NCBI GenBank assembly: GCA_017308475.1
Contig: JAFKEU010000011.1
Location: forward strand, 124,001-188,000
Direction: 5' to 3'
From: Alphaproteobacteria bacterium
GTDB lineage: Bacteria; Pseudomonadota; Alphaproteobacteria; Micropepsales; Micropepsaceae
Length of the DNA stretch: 64,000 nt
Below are positions 18,260 to 26,364 of the stretch, piece after piece (the stretch's first letter is position 1; the number at the start of each line of letters is the position of its first letter). The position numbers were made by a program, and so were the translations under genes. Below the pieces are notes generated by a model, which saw only the letters and a program-made list of their open reading frames with translations, was not told the origin of the DNA and ran no database searches.

Positions 18260-18937
18260 ATGCCATTTGGAACCGGTCTTCCGAAGTATATTCCGTCCTT
18301 AACCTACCAGCCTCAGATGGTGGTGTTGGATGTAGTGCGCGATACTCAAGACAAGCTTGTCGTCGATCTTGGCGCCGGCGGACGAAAGCTAGCGCCTTGG
18401 ATAGAAACGGTTGATCTCGTACCGACCCCTAACACGACGCATGTCTGCGATTTCGTCCGCGGGCAGACGCCCTACGCGGATGACACCGTCGACATCGTCA
18501 TCGCCACGGGCGTGCTCGAGCATGTGGAGGACGACCGCCTTTTCATTGCGGAAATTCGCCGAATAACCAAACCAGGCGGGCTCCTTCATGTCGAAATGCC
18601 CTTTCTTCAGCAATATCACGACGATCCGAGTGATTACCGACGGCTGACGCTGCCAGGCTTGCGCCGATTCCTTGATGACGCTGGTTTCGACATCGTCCAA
18701 AGCGGCGTACATATTGGTCCTACAGTCACGCTCTTAACGTTGACCAGTTATTGGATCAATCTTGTCTTTCAAGGTCGCACCCTTTTGGGCCGCGCGCTCG
18801 CTACAAGCTGTTTTGTCCTGTTCTCGGTCATTGCTTGGCCTCTGCGCTATCTTGATATTTGGCTGATTCGCAAGCCGGGCGCCCACCGCTTGGCCTTTGG
18901 CGTTTACGCGACGGCCAAGAAAAGGATACCGCTATAG
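18260..18937 (+). CDS. Class I SAM-dependent methyltransferase (Methyltransf_11 type)
   Basis: A methyltransferase of about 225 residues. The SAM-binding motif I is VVDLGAGGRKLAPW (near residue 30), followed by VCDFVRG, the motif IVIATGVLEHVED and ITKPGGLLHVEMP. The second half has two hydrophobic stretches (LLTLTSYWINLVFQ and TSCFVLFSVIAWPLRYLDIW), so it may touch the membrane. The ATG at 18260 (MPFGTGLPK) was chosen; the in-frame upstream extension is a GGAGCC repeat. Such enzymes are common in polysaccharide loci, methylating a sugar. It sits alone between the broken glycosyltransferase and the IS element, and looks AT-richer than the genes to its left. Confidence 0.85.
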   Translation: MPFGTGLPKYIPSLTYQPQMVVLDVVRDTQDKLVVDLGAGGRKLAPWIETVDLVPTPNTTHVCDFVRGQTPYADDTVDIVIATGVLEHVEDDRLFIAEIRRITKPGGLLHVEMPFLQQYHDDPSDYRRLTLPGLRRFLDDAGFDIVQSGVHIGPTVTLLTLTSYWINLVFQGRTLLGRALATSCFVLFSVIAWPLRYLDIWLIRKPGAHRLAFGVYATAKKRIPL

Positions 18938-18978
18938 AGGTCCGTCCGTGGGATTACGGGGCGCAACCGGTTGGTAGC

Positions 18979-20232
18979 GTCTGGCCTGCACCCGGTTTGA
19001 GTGACACGCGGTTAAGCTAATCCTGCCTTCATTTCGAAGTCTATTGGGCTCATATATCCGATAGTCGAGTGCCGCCGTTTTGGGTTGTAGAAGTGTTCGA
19101 TATAGTCGAACACGTCGGCCCTGGCATCGTTCCATGTTCGATAGGTCTTGCGTGCTATGCGCTCGGTCTTCAGCGAGGAGAAGAAGCTCTCCATCGCCGC
19201 ATTGTCCCAGCAATTGCCCGACCGGCTCATGGAGCAGGTAACGCCATGATCGGCCATCAGCCGCTGGAACTGCTCGCTGGTGTATTGGCTGCCACGAGCG
19301 GAGTGATGCAGTAGGGCACGTGGCTTTCCCCGGCGCCAGATCGCCATCACCAGGACATCGGTGATGAGCTGGGCTGTCATCGTCGCGCTCATGGACCAGC
19401 CGACCACCCGCCGCGAGAACAGGTCCACGCCTGCTGCCACATAGAGCCAGCCTTCCGCCGTCCAGATGTGGCTGAAGTCGGCAATCCGTTTGCGGTTGGG
19501 GGCTGAGGCTTCGAATCTGCGGTCCAGCATGTTGGCGGCGATGGCACCTGTCTGACGTTCACCCAGATGGGGCGGTAACCGACGCCGTCTGGGGCGAGCC
19601 TTTAGGCCCTGCCGGCGCATCAGGCGCTCGATCCGGTGCAGGCCGCAAGATGCCCCTTCCGCCAGCATGTCGCGCCACACCCGCCTGGCCCCATAGGTCC
19701 GGTCGCTGGCAAGGAAGCTGGCGCGGACCTTCGCACCTAGCTCCTCGTCGCAGCGGCTGCGCTCGCTGCGAGGCCGTGTCAGCCAGGCATAGAAGCCGCC
19801 GCGCGAGACACCGAGCGCCCCGCACATCCATCCCGCCGGCCATATCCCCCGGTGCCTCGCGATGAAGGAGAACTTCACGTACTCTCCTTCGCGAAGTAGG
19901 CCGCGGCTTTTTAGGATGTCTCGTTCGGCTTTGAGCTTCGTCACCTCGCGCTTCAGACGGGTGAACTCCGCGGCTTCGGGCTTTTGCCGACCATGGCCGG
20001 GAAACGCCCGGACGGGGTCATCCCCGTAAGCCTTCAACCAGCTGCGCAGCACCGCCTGGTGCACACCCAGATCGCGCGAGGCCTGGGTCACGCCCACGCC
20101 TCGATCCCGGATCAGCTGGACCGCCTCAAGCTTGAACTCCCGCGTAAACTTCCTTCTCTCCATGACCCACCTCCCGGCTCCATAAAAACACCAAACTCGC
20201 GCTGCGCCTTCAAAACCGGGGACAGGCCAGAC
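18979..20232 (-). mobile_element. IS3-family insertion sequence with terminal inverted repeats
   Basis: The element has imperfect terminal inverted repeats. The left end starts GTCTGGCCTG at 18979 and the right end finishes CAGGCCAGAC at 20232; the following bases (CACCCGGTTTGA against TCCCCGGTTTTGA) also match with few changes. The size of about 1.25 kb and one transposase on the minus strand fit IS3. No matching 3-4 bp target duplication is seen at the ends (flanks TAGC and CCGA), so the boundary may be off by a base or two or the DNA has been rearranged since insertion. Confidence 0.75.
19012..20163 (-). CDS. IS3-family transposase, single-frame OrfAB with altered DDE motif
   Basis: A 383-residue transposase. 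The N-terminal 85 residues are the OrfA helix-turn-helix and leucine-zipper part (RKFTREFKLEAVQLIRD, then LKREVTKLKAERDILK). From about residue 90 (LLREGEYVKFSFI) it is OrfB with an rve integrase core. The first catalytic Asp is at 229 (IADFSHIWT) and Glu at 325 (AAMESFFSSLK). The second Asp should sit in HSDRGSQY, but here the codon is GCT, giving HSARGSQY (Ala289). The OrfA and OrfB parts share one frame across a CTAAAAAG tract, whereas the usual OrfA ending (AAAYFAKEST then stop) is still readable in another frame. The enzyme is probably inactive. Confidence 0.85.
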   Translation of the reverse strand: MERRKFTREFKLEAVQLIRDRGVGVTQASRDLGVHQAVLRSWLKAYGDDPVRAFPGHGRQKPEAAEFTRLKREVTKLKAERDILKSRGLLREGEYVKFSFIARHRGIWPAGWMCGALGVSRGGFYAWLTRPRSERSRCDEELGAKVRASFLASDRTYGARRVWRDMLAEGASCGLHRIERLMRRQGLKARPRRRRLPPHLGERQTGAIAANMLDRRFEASAPNRKRIADFSHIWTAEGWLYVAAGVDLFSRRVVGWSMSATMTAQLITDVLVMAIWRRGKPRALLHHSARGSQYTSEQFQRLMADHGVTCSMSRSGNCWDNAAMESFFSSLKTERIARKTYRTWNDARADVFDYIEHFYNPKRRHSTIGYMSPIDFEMKAGLA

Positions 20233-20239
20233 CCGATAG

Positions 20240-20344
20240 ACGGAAGAGCAGATCGTCGGGAGATTGCGGGAACAGGAGCCGGGAATGACCGATGCCGGGG
20301 CCTGGCGCATGATCGGCGCCGCCGATCAGCGCCGTCCGCGCTAG
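20240..20344 (+). pseudogene. Remnant of a second IS3-type OrfA
   Basis: Right beside the IS end the plus strand reads TEEQIVGRLREQEPGMTDA, which matches the opening of IS407/IS3-type OrfA proteins (FTEEQIIGxLREQEAG). The start codon is missing, similarity fades after about 18 residues, and a stop follows at 20342. This suggests that the neighbouring IS landed in an older element. The 100 bases after it hold nothing recognised. Confidence 0.5.
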
Positions 20345-20449
20345 GATTATAATGCCGCCGAAATGATCGGTTCTTGCCAGCGCCTGTTCCGCAGCACGGT
20401 GGAAGGGAGGCCCGCCGGGGTCGAGCGCTCGTGGAAATTCGCCTGAGAC

Positions 20450-23299
20450 TCAGCCAAAGACTTTGGCCGTCTGGCGCGGGCTTGCCCGCAAGGAACGACC
20501 CAGCGATGCGAGCGATTCGTAAAGCACCCAGACCGCGATGCCGCCAGCCAGCCCGATGGCGATTCCCAAGGGACCCCCATGCACATGGAACCAGCGGAAC
20601 GCGAGAACATCGAACGGCCAATGGAACAGGTAGATAAAGAGGGTGCATTTGGCGATGGTCAAGATCGGAGCGGCGATGAGACGGGGCATGGGAATTGCCG
20701 GCATCCATAAGAGAAGCGCGCTGCCCAGCAGGAGCCAATACGGCGCATGACCCGTCAGGATGAAGTCACCGGTCCGGCCACGCGCGACATACACTAGAGC
20801 GAGGCAGGCAGTCAGGATCACCATGGCTGCAATTTTCTCGGTCTGGCGCTGAGAGGCGAATACCAGCCAGCCAATGGCAAATTGCCAAAGGAAATATTGC
20901 GGCAGGATGCCCGAATTCATGACCGGGGAGTGGACCAGCATCTCAAGCGCGAAATTCAGAAGCGCCGCCGCTGCCGTGAAAATGAGACCGAAGGCGAATG
21001 GCCGCCTCTCTCCAAAGGCGCCGACGCCCGGAATGCTGGCCAAGATCCCCATCAGAAGGAAGATCTGGAAGAGGACCTGCACGAAGTAAGCGCCTTCCCA
21101 CCACAAGGGGGATTGTGGTTCGATTAGATTGTCCACGAACAGGAGCAAACTCCAGTGAACGATGCCGTCGCCCAGGAAGAAGACCAGCAGCAGCAGAAAG
21201 GTTGGGAACGCGATCCTGGACATGGTGGAAAGGACGGAGCGGCGGACCTGTGATGGGTCGCTGCTCCAGGTAAAGCGGGCGAAACTGAAGCCCGACAAAA
21301 GGAAAAGGAGGCTTACGCCGCCCGAGAGACTGGAATAGCGGTTATGAAAGCTGACCACGCCCAGGATGGCGGCCGCCCGCAAGAGCACGTCCGGCGCCAT
21401 CGATGTGCTGGCTGCGGACGATCTTTCCAATTTCTCCAGGTCCCGGATCGGGATATTTTCCCAGTTCTCCGGCACATAGCCGATGAAATCCTCAAGCGCT
21501 ATCAGGACATCGACATAGGAGAGGGAATCGCCGCCCAGCGCGGAGAAGGTGAGATCGGGATCGACCGATTTGAGATTGAAGGTCGAGGCGAATATTTCCG
21601 CGACGCTTCCGATCGAGCGGCGCTTCAGCCCGACCATTTCCAACGCAGAATCCTTCAGGCGTCCAGGCAAGCGCTGATCGCCATCCTTTGGCAATGCGCG
21701 TGTCCGTTCCGCAATGGGCTGGAGTTTTTGCTCGGCGAAGTCGGCGATCAGATGGCGCCGGTCAATCTTCCCGTTCGCGTTCAGCGGCAGGCTGTCGAGC
21801 TGAATCAACTGATGCGGAACCATGTAGCCCGGAAGCCCGCGCCGGCAATGCGCCATCAGCCGTTCATGGTCCAGATCGACGCCGACCTTGCCGACGACGA
21901 AGGCGACGACCGCATGACCAAGCTCGTCATGCTTGATGCCGACCGCCGCCGCGCCTTCCACCACGCCGCTGGCATGGAGCACATCTTCGATTTCCGTCGG
22001 ACTGACGCGATAGCCGCTTGTCTTGATGAGATCGTCCTGGCGGCCGATGTAATAAAGAAAGCCCTCCGCGTCATAGTAAACCATGTCGCCCGACCAGACC
22101 GCGATCGCGGGCGCCGATTGCCCCGGCAGGGCGACGGGCGCGGGCCGGAATATCTGGGCGGTGCGGGCCGCGTCGTTCCAATACCCCAAAGCCACGGTCT
22201 CGCCGCTTTGCACGAGCTGGCCCGGCTCGTTGGGACCGCACAGCGTCCCGTTCGATCTCACGACGTGGATTTGAGCGACCGAGATTGCTTTTCCGATGGA
22301 GTTCGGCCGCCGGTCCACTTCGCTGGGCGCCAAAAAGGTCGAGCGCAGCGTCTCGGTTTGCCCGTACATCAAATAGATGTCGGCGCCGGGAACCAGGCAT
22401 CTGAGCGACCGCGTGACGAATTCCGGCATGCGCCCGCCCGCCGCGGCGATATACCGAACCGTGTCGCAAGCCTTCTGCGGCCAATCCATTCCCGCGAGCG
22501 TCGTCAAGGCGGTAGGGACCGCGGCGACACCGGTGACGCGCTCCTCGACGATGGTCCGCATCAGGCCCTGTGCCGTCACGAAATTGTGCAGGACGGAGCA
22601 GGCGCCGGCATGGAAGGCGTTGAACAACTGGTCTAGGCCGAAACCGAAACTGTAATGCGGCAGGTTCAAGGTTCTGTCGTCGGCCGTCATCTTGAGGTAT
22701 TGCGAGACACATTCGGCCCTGGCGACGAAGTTGCGGTGCGACAGGACCACGCCTTTCGCGTTGCCGGTCGAGCCCGACGTATAGAGAATCCCGACCATGT
22801 CGTTTCCCGCGCGGGGTTCGAGAGAGAGTTTTTCCCCCGAACCGGATTCCAGGAATTGCCGGAAAGACTCGAATTGAATATCAGGCCAAGCGGCGACGGC
22901 CTCGTCATTCTCCACCAGAATGACTTTTTCGAGGGAAGGGCAGCGTGGAAGGTCCTCGAAATTTGCGATCCTGCTTTGAGCCGTTATCAGAATCTTGATG
23001 CCGCAATCCTCGACCAGATGGCTGACTTGGGAAGATTTCAAGGCAGGATTGATCGGCACGAAGACGGCGCCCGCCGCGGAGGCGCCCATGATCGCGATAA
23101 CCGCTTCTTCCCGTTTGTCCAGGAATATGCCGACGCGGTCCTTGGCGCGAATGCCCGAAGCGCGCAAGGCGCCGGCAAACCGCCGCACCTTGGCTGCTAA
23201 CTCCCCATAACTCGTAACGCTTCCTTCGAAGGTCAGAGCCGGGCGGGCAGGATGAATTCTCGCGGCATCAAACAACAACTCGTCAACGAATTCGATCAT
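20450..23299 (-). CDS. Adenylation-carrier-acyltransferase 3 fusion protein
   Basis: A 949-residue three-part protein. Residues 1-520 are an AMP-forming acyl ligase (ANL) domain, with LYTSGSTGNAKGV at about 172-184, YGQTE at 312-316, GRQDD at 419 and the C-terminal NGKIDR lysine at 511. Residues 560-625 are a phosphopantetheine carrier with FSALGGDSLSY (Ser592). Residues 635-945 are a polytopic acyltransferase-3 domain (VVSFHNRYSSLSGGVSLLFLLSGFS near 650-672). It would activate an acid as acyl-AMP, load it on its own carrier arm and pass it to a membrane acyltransferase. It is last in the minus-strand operon, 185 bases after the SGNH gene. The substrate is unknown. Confidence 0.85.
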   Translation of the reverse strand: MIEFVDELLFDAARIHPARPALTFEGSVTSYGELAAKVRRFAGALRASGIRAKDRVGIFLDKREEAVIAIMGASAAGAVFVPINPALKSSQVSHLVEDCGIKILITAQSRIANFEDLPRCPSLEKVILVENDEAVAAWPDIQFESFRQFLESGSGEKLSLEPRAGNDMVGILYTSGSTGNAKGVVLSHRNFVARAECVSQYLKMTADDRTLNLPHYSFGFGLDQLFNAFHAGACSVLHNFVTAQGLMRTIVEERVTGVAAVPTALTTLAGMDWPQKACDTVRYIAAAGGRMPEFVTRSLRCLVPGADIYLMYGQTETLRSTFLAPSEVDRRPNSIGKAISVAQIHVVRSNGTLCGPNEPGQLVQSGETVALGYWNDAARTAQIFRPAPVALPGQSAPAIAVWSGDMVYYDAEGFLYYIGRQDDLIKTSGYRVSPTEIEDVLHASGVVEGAAAVGIKHDELGHAVVAFVVGKVGVDLDHERLMAHCRRGLPGYMVPHQLIQLDSLPLNANGKIDRRHLIADFAEQKLQPIAERTRALPKDGDQRLPGRLKDSALEMVGLKRRSIGSVAEIFASTFNLKSVDPDLTFSALGGDSLSYVDVLIALEDFIGYVPENWENIPIRDLEKLERSSAASTSMAPDVLLRAAAILGVVSFHNRYSSLSGGVSLLFLLSGFSFARFTWSSDPSQVRRSVLSTMSRIAFPTFLLLLVFFLGDGIVHWSLLLFVDNLIEPQSPLWWEGAYFVQVLFQIFLLMGILASIPGVGAFGERRPFAFGLIFTAAAALLNFALEMLVHSPVMNSGILPQYFLWQFAIGWLVFASQRQTEKIAAMVILTACLALVYVARGRTGDFILTGHAPYWLLLGSALLLWMPAIPMPRLIAAPILTIAKCTLFIYLFHWPFDVLAFRWFHVHGGPLGIAIGLAGGIAVWVLYESLASLGRSLRASPRQTAKVFG

Positions 23300-23484
23300 A
23301 TCAATTGGAACCTAATCCATTGACTGCCCAAAAGCCGCATACGCCGGAATCATAAGCAAGCCCGCCCCAGGCGGCTTCGCCAAGCCGCCAATTGTCATCG
23401 CATACCTTCGGCGGAAAACATGTAAACGTCGAAAAAGACCTTCGCACAGGGTTAACACTACGATCAGTAGGGCGCTGCTTGTTT

Positions 23485-24498
23485 TTACATTTTGGCTTCG
23501 ACATATTTGCAATATTGGAGAAGCCGTTTCGCATAATCCGCCGCCAATTCTTCTGTGGACCGGCCCGTCAGCATCACGCCGAAGGAAGGATCATGCCGCT
23601 GAATAGCGGCGGCGATCTCGCCGGAGACTGCCGGCAGATAATGTGAGCCGTCATAGGTGAGGTTGGGGTCGGCAGTGATGGCGGATGGTATTGAGAAATC
23701 ATACATTTCGTCGAACTTGGTCGAGGTCTCGCTGAGCGCCCGGATATAGAAGGGTAGCAAGCCCGACGCCTGGTATTCGGCAATCCTCGTCGCCGCCACC
23801 GGCGTCGCATAGGCCACGAGATGCGCCTCTGGAAATAGCTGGCGAAATTTCGCGTATTCGCTCACGCTTGTGAGACTCATGTGCCATTTCCGGCCGGGCT
23901 TCAGGGTCATCCGCAAGACCGGAATCGCACGCGCATCGGCTCGGATCTGGCCGGTGAGGTCCTTGCCGAAATATCTGGCCTTCGGGGAAAGGTCGAACAG
24001 GGTCTTGAGCGACCAGGTAGCTACATCCCAGGAAAAATAATATTTCCAGAAGTGCGGAACGCCACCCTCTCGCACGACGTCAGGCACGTCCTGGGCATCG
24101 GCCTGGTCGATGAAATCGAAATCGTCGACGCCCACCACGACAAGGGCCGGTTCGCGCCGGGCATGTGCCTTCAGATAGGAGGCATAGGCGATGAGTTCGC
24201 TGGGTGAGGCGTTTTCAAACGACACCATGAAGCAGCTGTGACCCTTGAAATCATGCTCGTTCATCATGCCAACGCGGGAGGCGCCGAAAATATAGCAGTC
24301 GAAATCACGGTCGGTGGACATGAAACGGGCAATCCGCGCTATGCGTTCATCGAAAGCGAAATTGCGCGGCTGAAGCTTGTTTCCGCCAAAAAACCACAAG
24401 GGATCGACAAGATAATTGAGAATGCCGATCAAAGCCGAGACGGTTAAAATTACCGCCAGCAGGACGGAGAGATATCGGATTGCCGTCGATTTCTGCAC
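23485..24498 (-). CDS. Membrane-anchored SGNH-like protein, DltD/AlgJ-type partner of the MBOAT enzyme
   Basis: A 337-residue protein with one N-terminal membrane anchor (about residues 8-30) and a periplasmic domain. The SGNH nucleophile block is FGASRVG (Ser74), and a DGSHY block (Asp283, His286) near the end supplies the catalytic pair. This layout is that of AlgX/AlgJ/DltD-type proteins that finish an O-acyl transfer started by an MBOAT enzyme. The GTG at 24498 was chosen because it lies 8 bases after the MBOAT stop and directly precedes the membrane anchor, with AGGA upstream; upstream in-frame codons lie inside the MBOAT gene. No specific family name is recognised. Confidence 0.78.
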   Translation of the reverse strand: MQKSTAIRYLSVLLAVILTVSALIGILNYLVDPLWFFGGNKLQPRNFAFDERIARIARFMSTDRDFDCYIFGASRVGMMNEHDFKGHSCFMVSFENASPSELIAYASYLKAHARREPALVVVGVDDFDFIDQADAQDVPDVVREGGVPHFWKYYFSWDVATWSLKTLFDLSPKARYFGKDLTGQIRADARAIPVLRMTLKPGRKWHMSLTSVSEYAKFRQLFPEAHLVAYATPVAATRIAEYQASGLLPFYIRALSETSTKFDEMYDFSIPSAITADPNLTYDGSHYLPAVSGEIAAAIQRHDPSFGVMLTGRSTEELAADYAKRLLQYCKYVEAKM

Positions 24499-24506
24499 GA
24501 TCCTGC

Positions 24507-26057
24507 TCAGAACTGAAAATAAAGGAATTCGGTGTGACGGGAGAGATTGGCGACCGCCATGCCGGCGGCCCCGCCGATGAGAAGCGCCCATCTCAGACCA
24601 GGATTCCATTGCAATAGTCCATAGGGGGCAGCTTTGATCTGACCCAGAGCGGCGGGAAATTTCGCCATGATCTCTTGGGAATTCGGCATCGCCCAAACGA
24701 TGATGAAATAAACGAGAAGCATGGCGGCGCTCTGGCTCGTGGAGCCGAAATTATTTTCCCAGCCGCCGAATCCGCCGCCATGCCGGCCGATCATGCCCGC
24801 AAGCATCGCCACGGCGTCACCGGACGAGGCGGCGCGGAAGAAGATTTGCGCTACCATGACGGCAATGTAGGTGAGCAGAACCTGCGCGATGGCGGTCACG
24901 GGGCGGAGCAGCGGACTGGCGGCGGCGCGCGAGAGGCGGGTTGGTTTAAAAATCCGCCAGGCGTGATTGACCGTCAGATAGGCGCCATGAAGTAGGCCAA
25001 AGACAAGGAATTGAAAGCCCGCGCCATGCCATATCCCCGCCAGCGTCATGGTGAAGAAGATCGGCAAGGCGATCATGTTGAGAAATCCTGCGACGGTCCC
25101 CGCGCCTTTGCTGGAGATCGGCAGACCTTTGGCCGCGCGCCGCCGCGTGATCGCGATGGCCATGGGATTGTAGAGATAGAGCGTGAGGTAGCGCGTCAGG
25201 GTCATGTGCCAGCGCTGCCAGAAGTCGATTACGGAGCGGGCCTTGTAAGGCGAATTGAAATTGAGGGGAAAGCGGATGTTGAACATATAGGCGAGGCCGA
25301 TTGCCATGTCGGAATATCCAGAAAAATCGAAATAGATCTGCATCGAGTAGGATAATGCCGTCAGCCAGGCGGTGAACAGCCCCAGCGTTCCGGGAGCGGC
25401 GAAACCGGCATTGGCGAGTTGGATCATCGAATCCGCCAGGAGAACCTTCTTCGCGAGCCCGATAAGAAAGAAGGTCAGGCCAACCGCCACGTTACCAGCA
25501 TCCAGCCGGTATGTTTCCGGCTTGGCGAATTGCGGCATGATCTCGCGATGATGAATGATCGGCCCGGCGATCAGGTGGGGAAAGAACGTCACGAACAGGA
25601 AATATTCGAAGATGCTGCGTTCCTTCGCCATGTTTTGCCGGCAGTCGACGAGGTAACCAATCTGAGTGAATGTATAGAAGGAAAGGCCCAGGGGCAGGAT
25701 GATCGGAGCCAATTCGAGATGGCCCAGGCCCAGGCCGGTCAGAAAGCCCGCTAGAACGAAGAGATATTTGTAATAGACCAGAACCGCGAGATCGACGCCG
25801 ATGCCCAGCGCCAGGATCGCGGTTTGCGCCCGTTCATGACCTTCCCGATGGGCGATCCAGCGGCTGATCGCATAGTTGAAGAGAATGGAACCCAGCAAGA
25901 CCAGAACGAAGGGTGGATTCCACCAAGTGTAAAAGATCAGCGAGCTTATGACGAGAGAAAGCCCCGCGGCGCGCCGGTCGATGCGGCCTGCGAGAAAATA
26001 GGCAAGCAGAGAGGCCGGCAGGAAGGTGAAAAGGAATATGTAGGAATTGAATAACAC
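24507..26057 (-). CDS. MBOAT family O-acyltransferase (AlgI/DltB-like)
   Basis: A 516-residue polytopic membrane protein with about eleven membrane segments. AlgI-type marks are present: PLGLSFYTFTQIGYLVD, FFPHLIAGPIIHHREIMPQF, DFSGYSDMAIGLA, the NSPYKARSVIDFWQRWHMTL block, and the catalytic-His regions GIWHGAGFQF and FGLLHGAYL. It should pass an acyl group from a carrier across the inner membrane. The neighbouring ACP, SGNH and ANL genes suggest the donor is a carrier-bound acyl. It lies 58 bases after the ACP gene and 8 before the SGNH gene. Confidence 0.92.
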   Translation of the reverse strand: MLFNSYIFLFTFLPASLLAYFLAGRIDRRAAGLSLVISSLIFYTWWNPPFVLVLLGSILFNYAISRWIAHREGHERAQTAILALGIGVDLAVLVYYKYLFVLAGFLTGLGLGHLELAPIILPLGLSFYTFTQIGYLVDCRQNMAKERSIFEYFLFVTFFPHLIAGPIIHHREIMPQFAKPETYRLDAGNVAVGLTFFLIGLAKKVLLADSMIQLANAGFAAPGTLGLFTAWLTALSYSMQIYFDFSGYSDMAIGLAYMFNIRFPLNFNSPYKARSVIDFWQRWHMTLTRYLTLYLYNPMAIAITRRRAAKGLPISSKGAGTVAGFLNMIALPIFFTMTLAGIWHGAGFQFLVFGLLHGAYLTVNHAWRIFKPTRLSRAAASPLLRPVTAIAQVLLTYIAVMVAQIFFRAASSGDAVAMLAGMIGRHGGGFGGWENNFGSTSQSAAMLLVYFIIVWAMPNSQEIMAKFPAALGQIKAAPYGLLQWNPGLRWALLIGGAAGMAVANLSRHTEFLYFQF

Positions 26058-26115
26058 CGTTCTCCCCTTGTTTCGTCATGTGTCTGCCCACGTCGCGTGG
26101 GCGGTGTCCAAATCG

Positions 26116-26364
26116 TCAGGCGCCTTTGACCTTTGCTTGGATAAGGCTGATGAAGTCTCCTACCTTTCGCATAGATTCTATTTCCGCGGTCCTGAACTTG
26201 ACGCCGAAGCGCAGTTCGGTGGCCACGACGATGGTGATATGTTTGAAAGAATCCCATCCGGCGAAGTCGTTGGCTGTGCTCTCCGGCGAAAGCACGATCG
26301 TGTCGTCCTCCAGCGCGTCGCGAACGATGTCGGTGATGCCGTCGAGAATCTCAGAATCTGTCAC
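26116..26364 (-). CDS. Acyl carrier protein
   Basis: An 82-residue stand-alone carrier protein. The phosphopantetheine site is in FAGWDSFKHI, with Ser39 as attachment residue. The acidic helix bundle and length are typical. GWDS is the variant found in carriers linked to FkbH-like and DltC-like pathways, while fatty-acid ACP has DSLD. It overlaps the FkbH-like gene by four bases, which supports direct partnership: FkbH loads the carrier and the MBOAT enzyme receives from it. Confidence 0.9.
   Translation of the reverse strand: MTDSEILDGITDIVRDALEDDTIVLSPESTANDFAGWDSFKHITIVVATELRFGVKFRTAEIESMRKVGDFISLIQAKVKGA

Noticed and set aside
19861..19930. CRISPR array or other regular repeat
   Set aside because: No regularly spaced repeat was found here or elsewhere in the window; the A-run in this place is the IS3 frameshift site.
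18974..20236. Target-site duplication around the IS
   Set aside because: Three- to five-base flanks at the two ends do not match in any of the boundary placements tried.
20164..20310. Upstream extension of the transposase frame
   Set aside because: It crosses the IS inverted repeat and reads into the flanking remnant, so it is not part of the gene.
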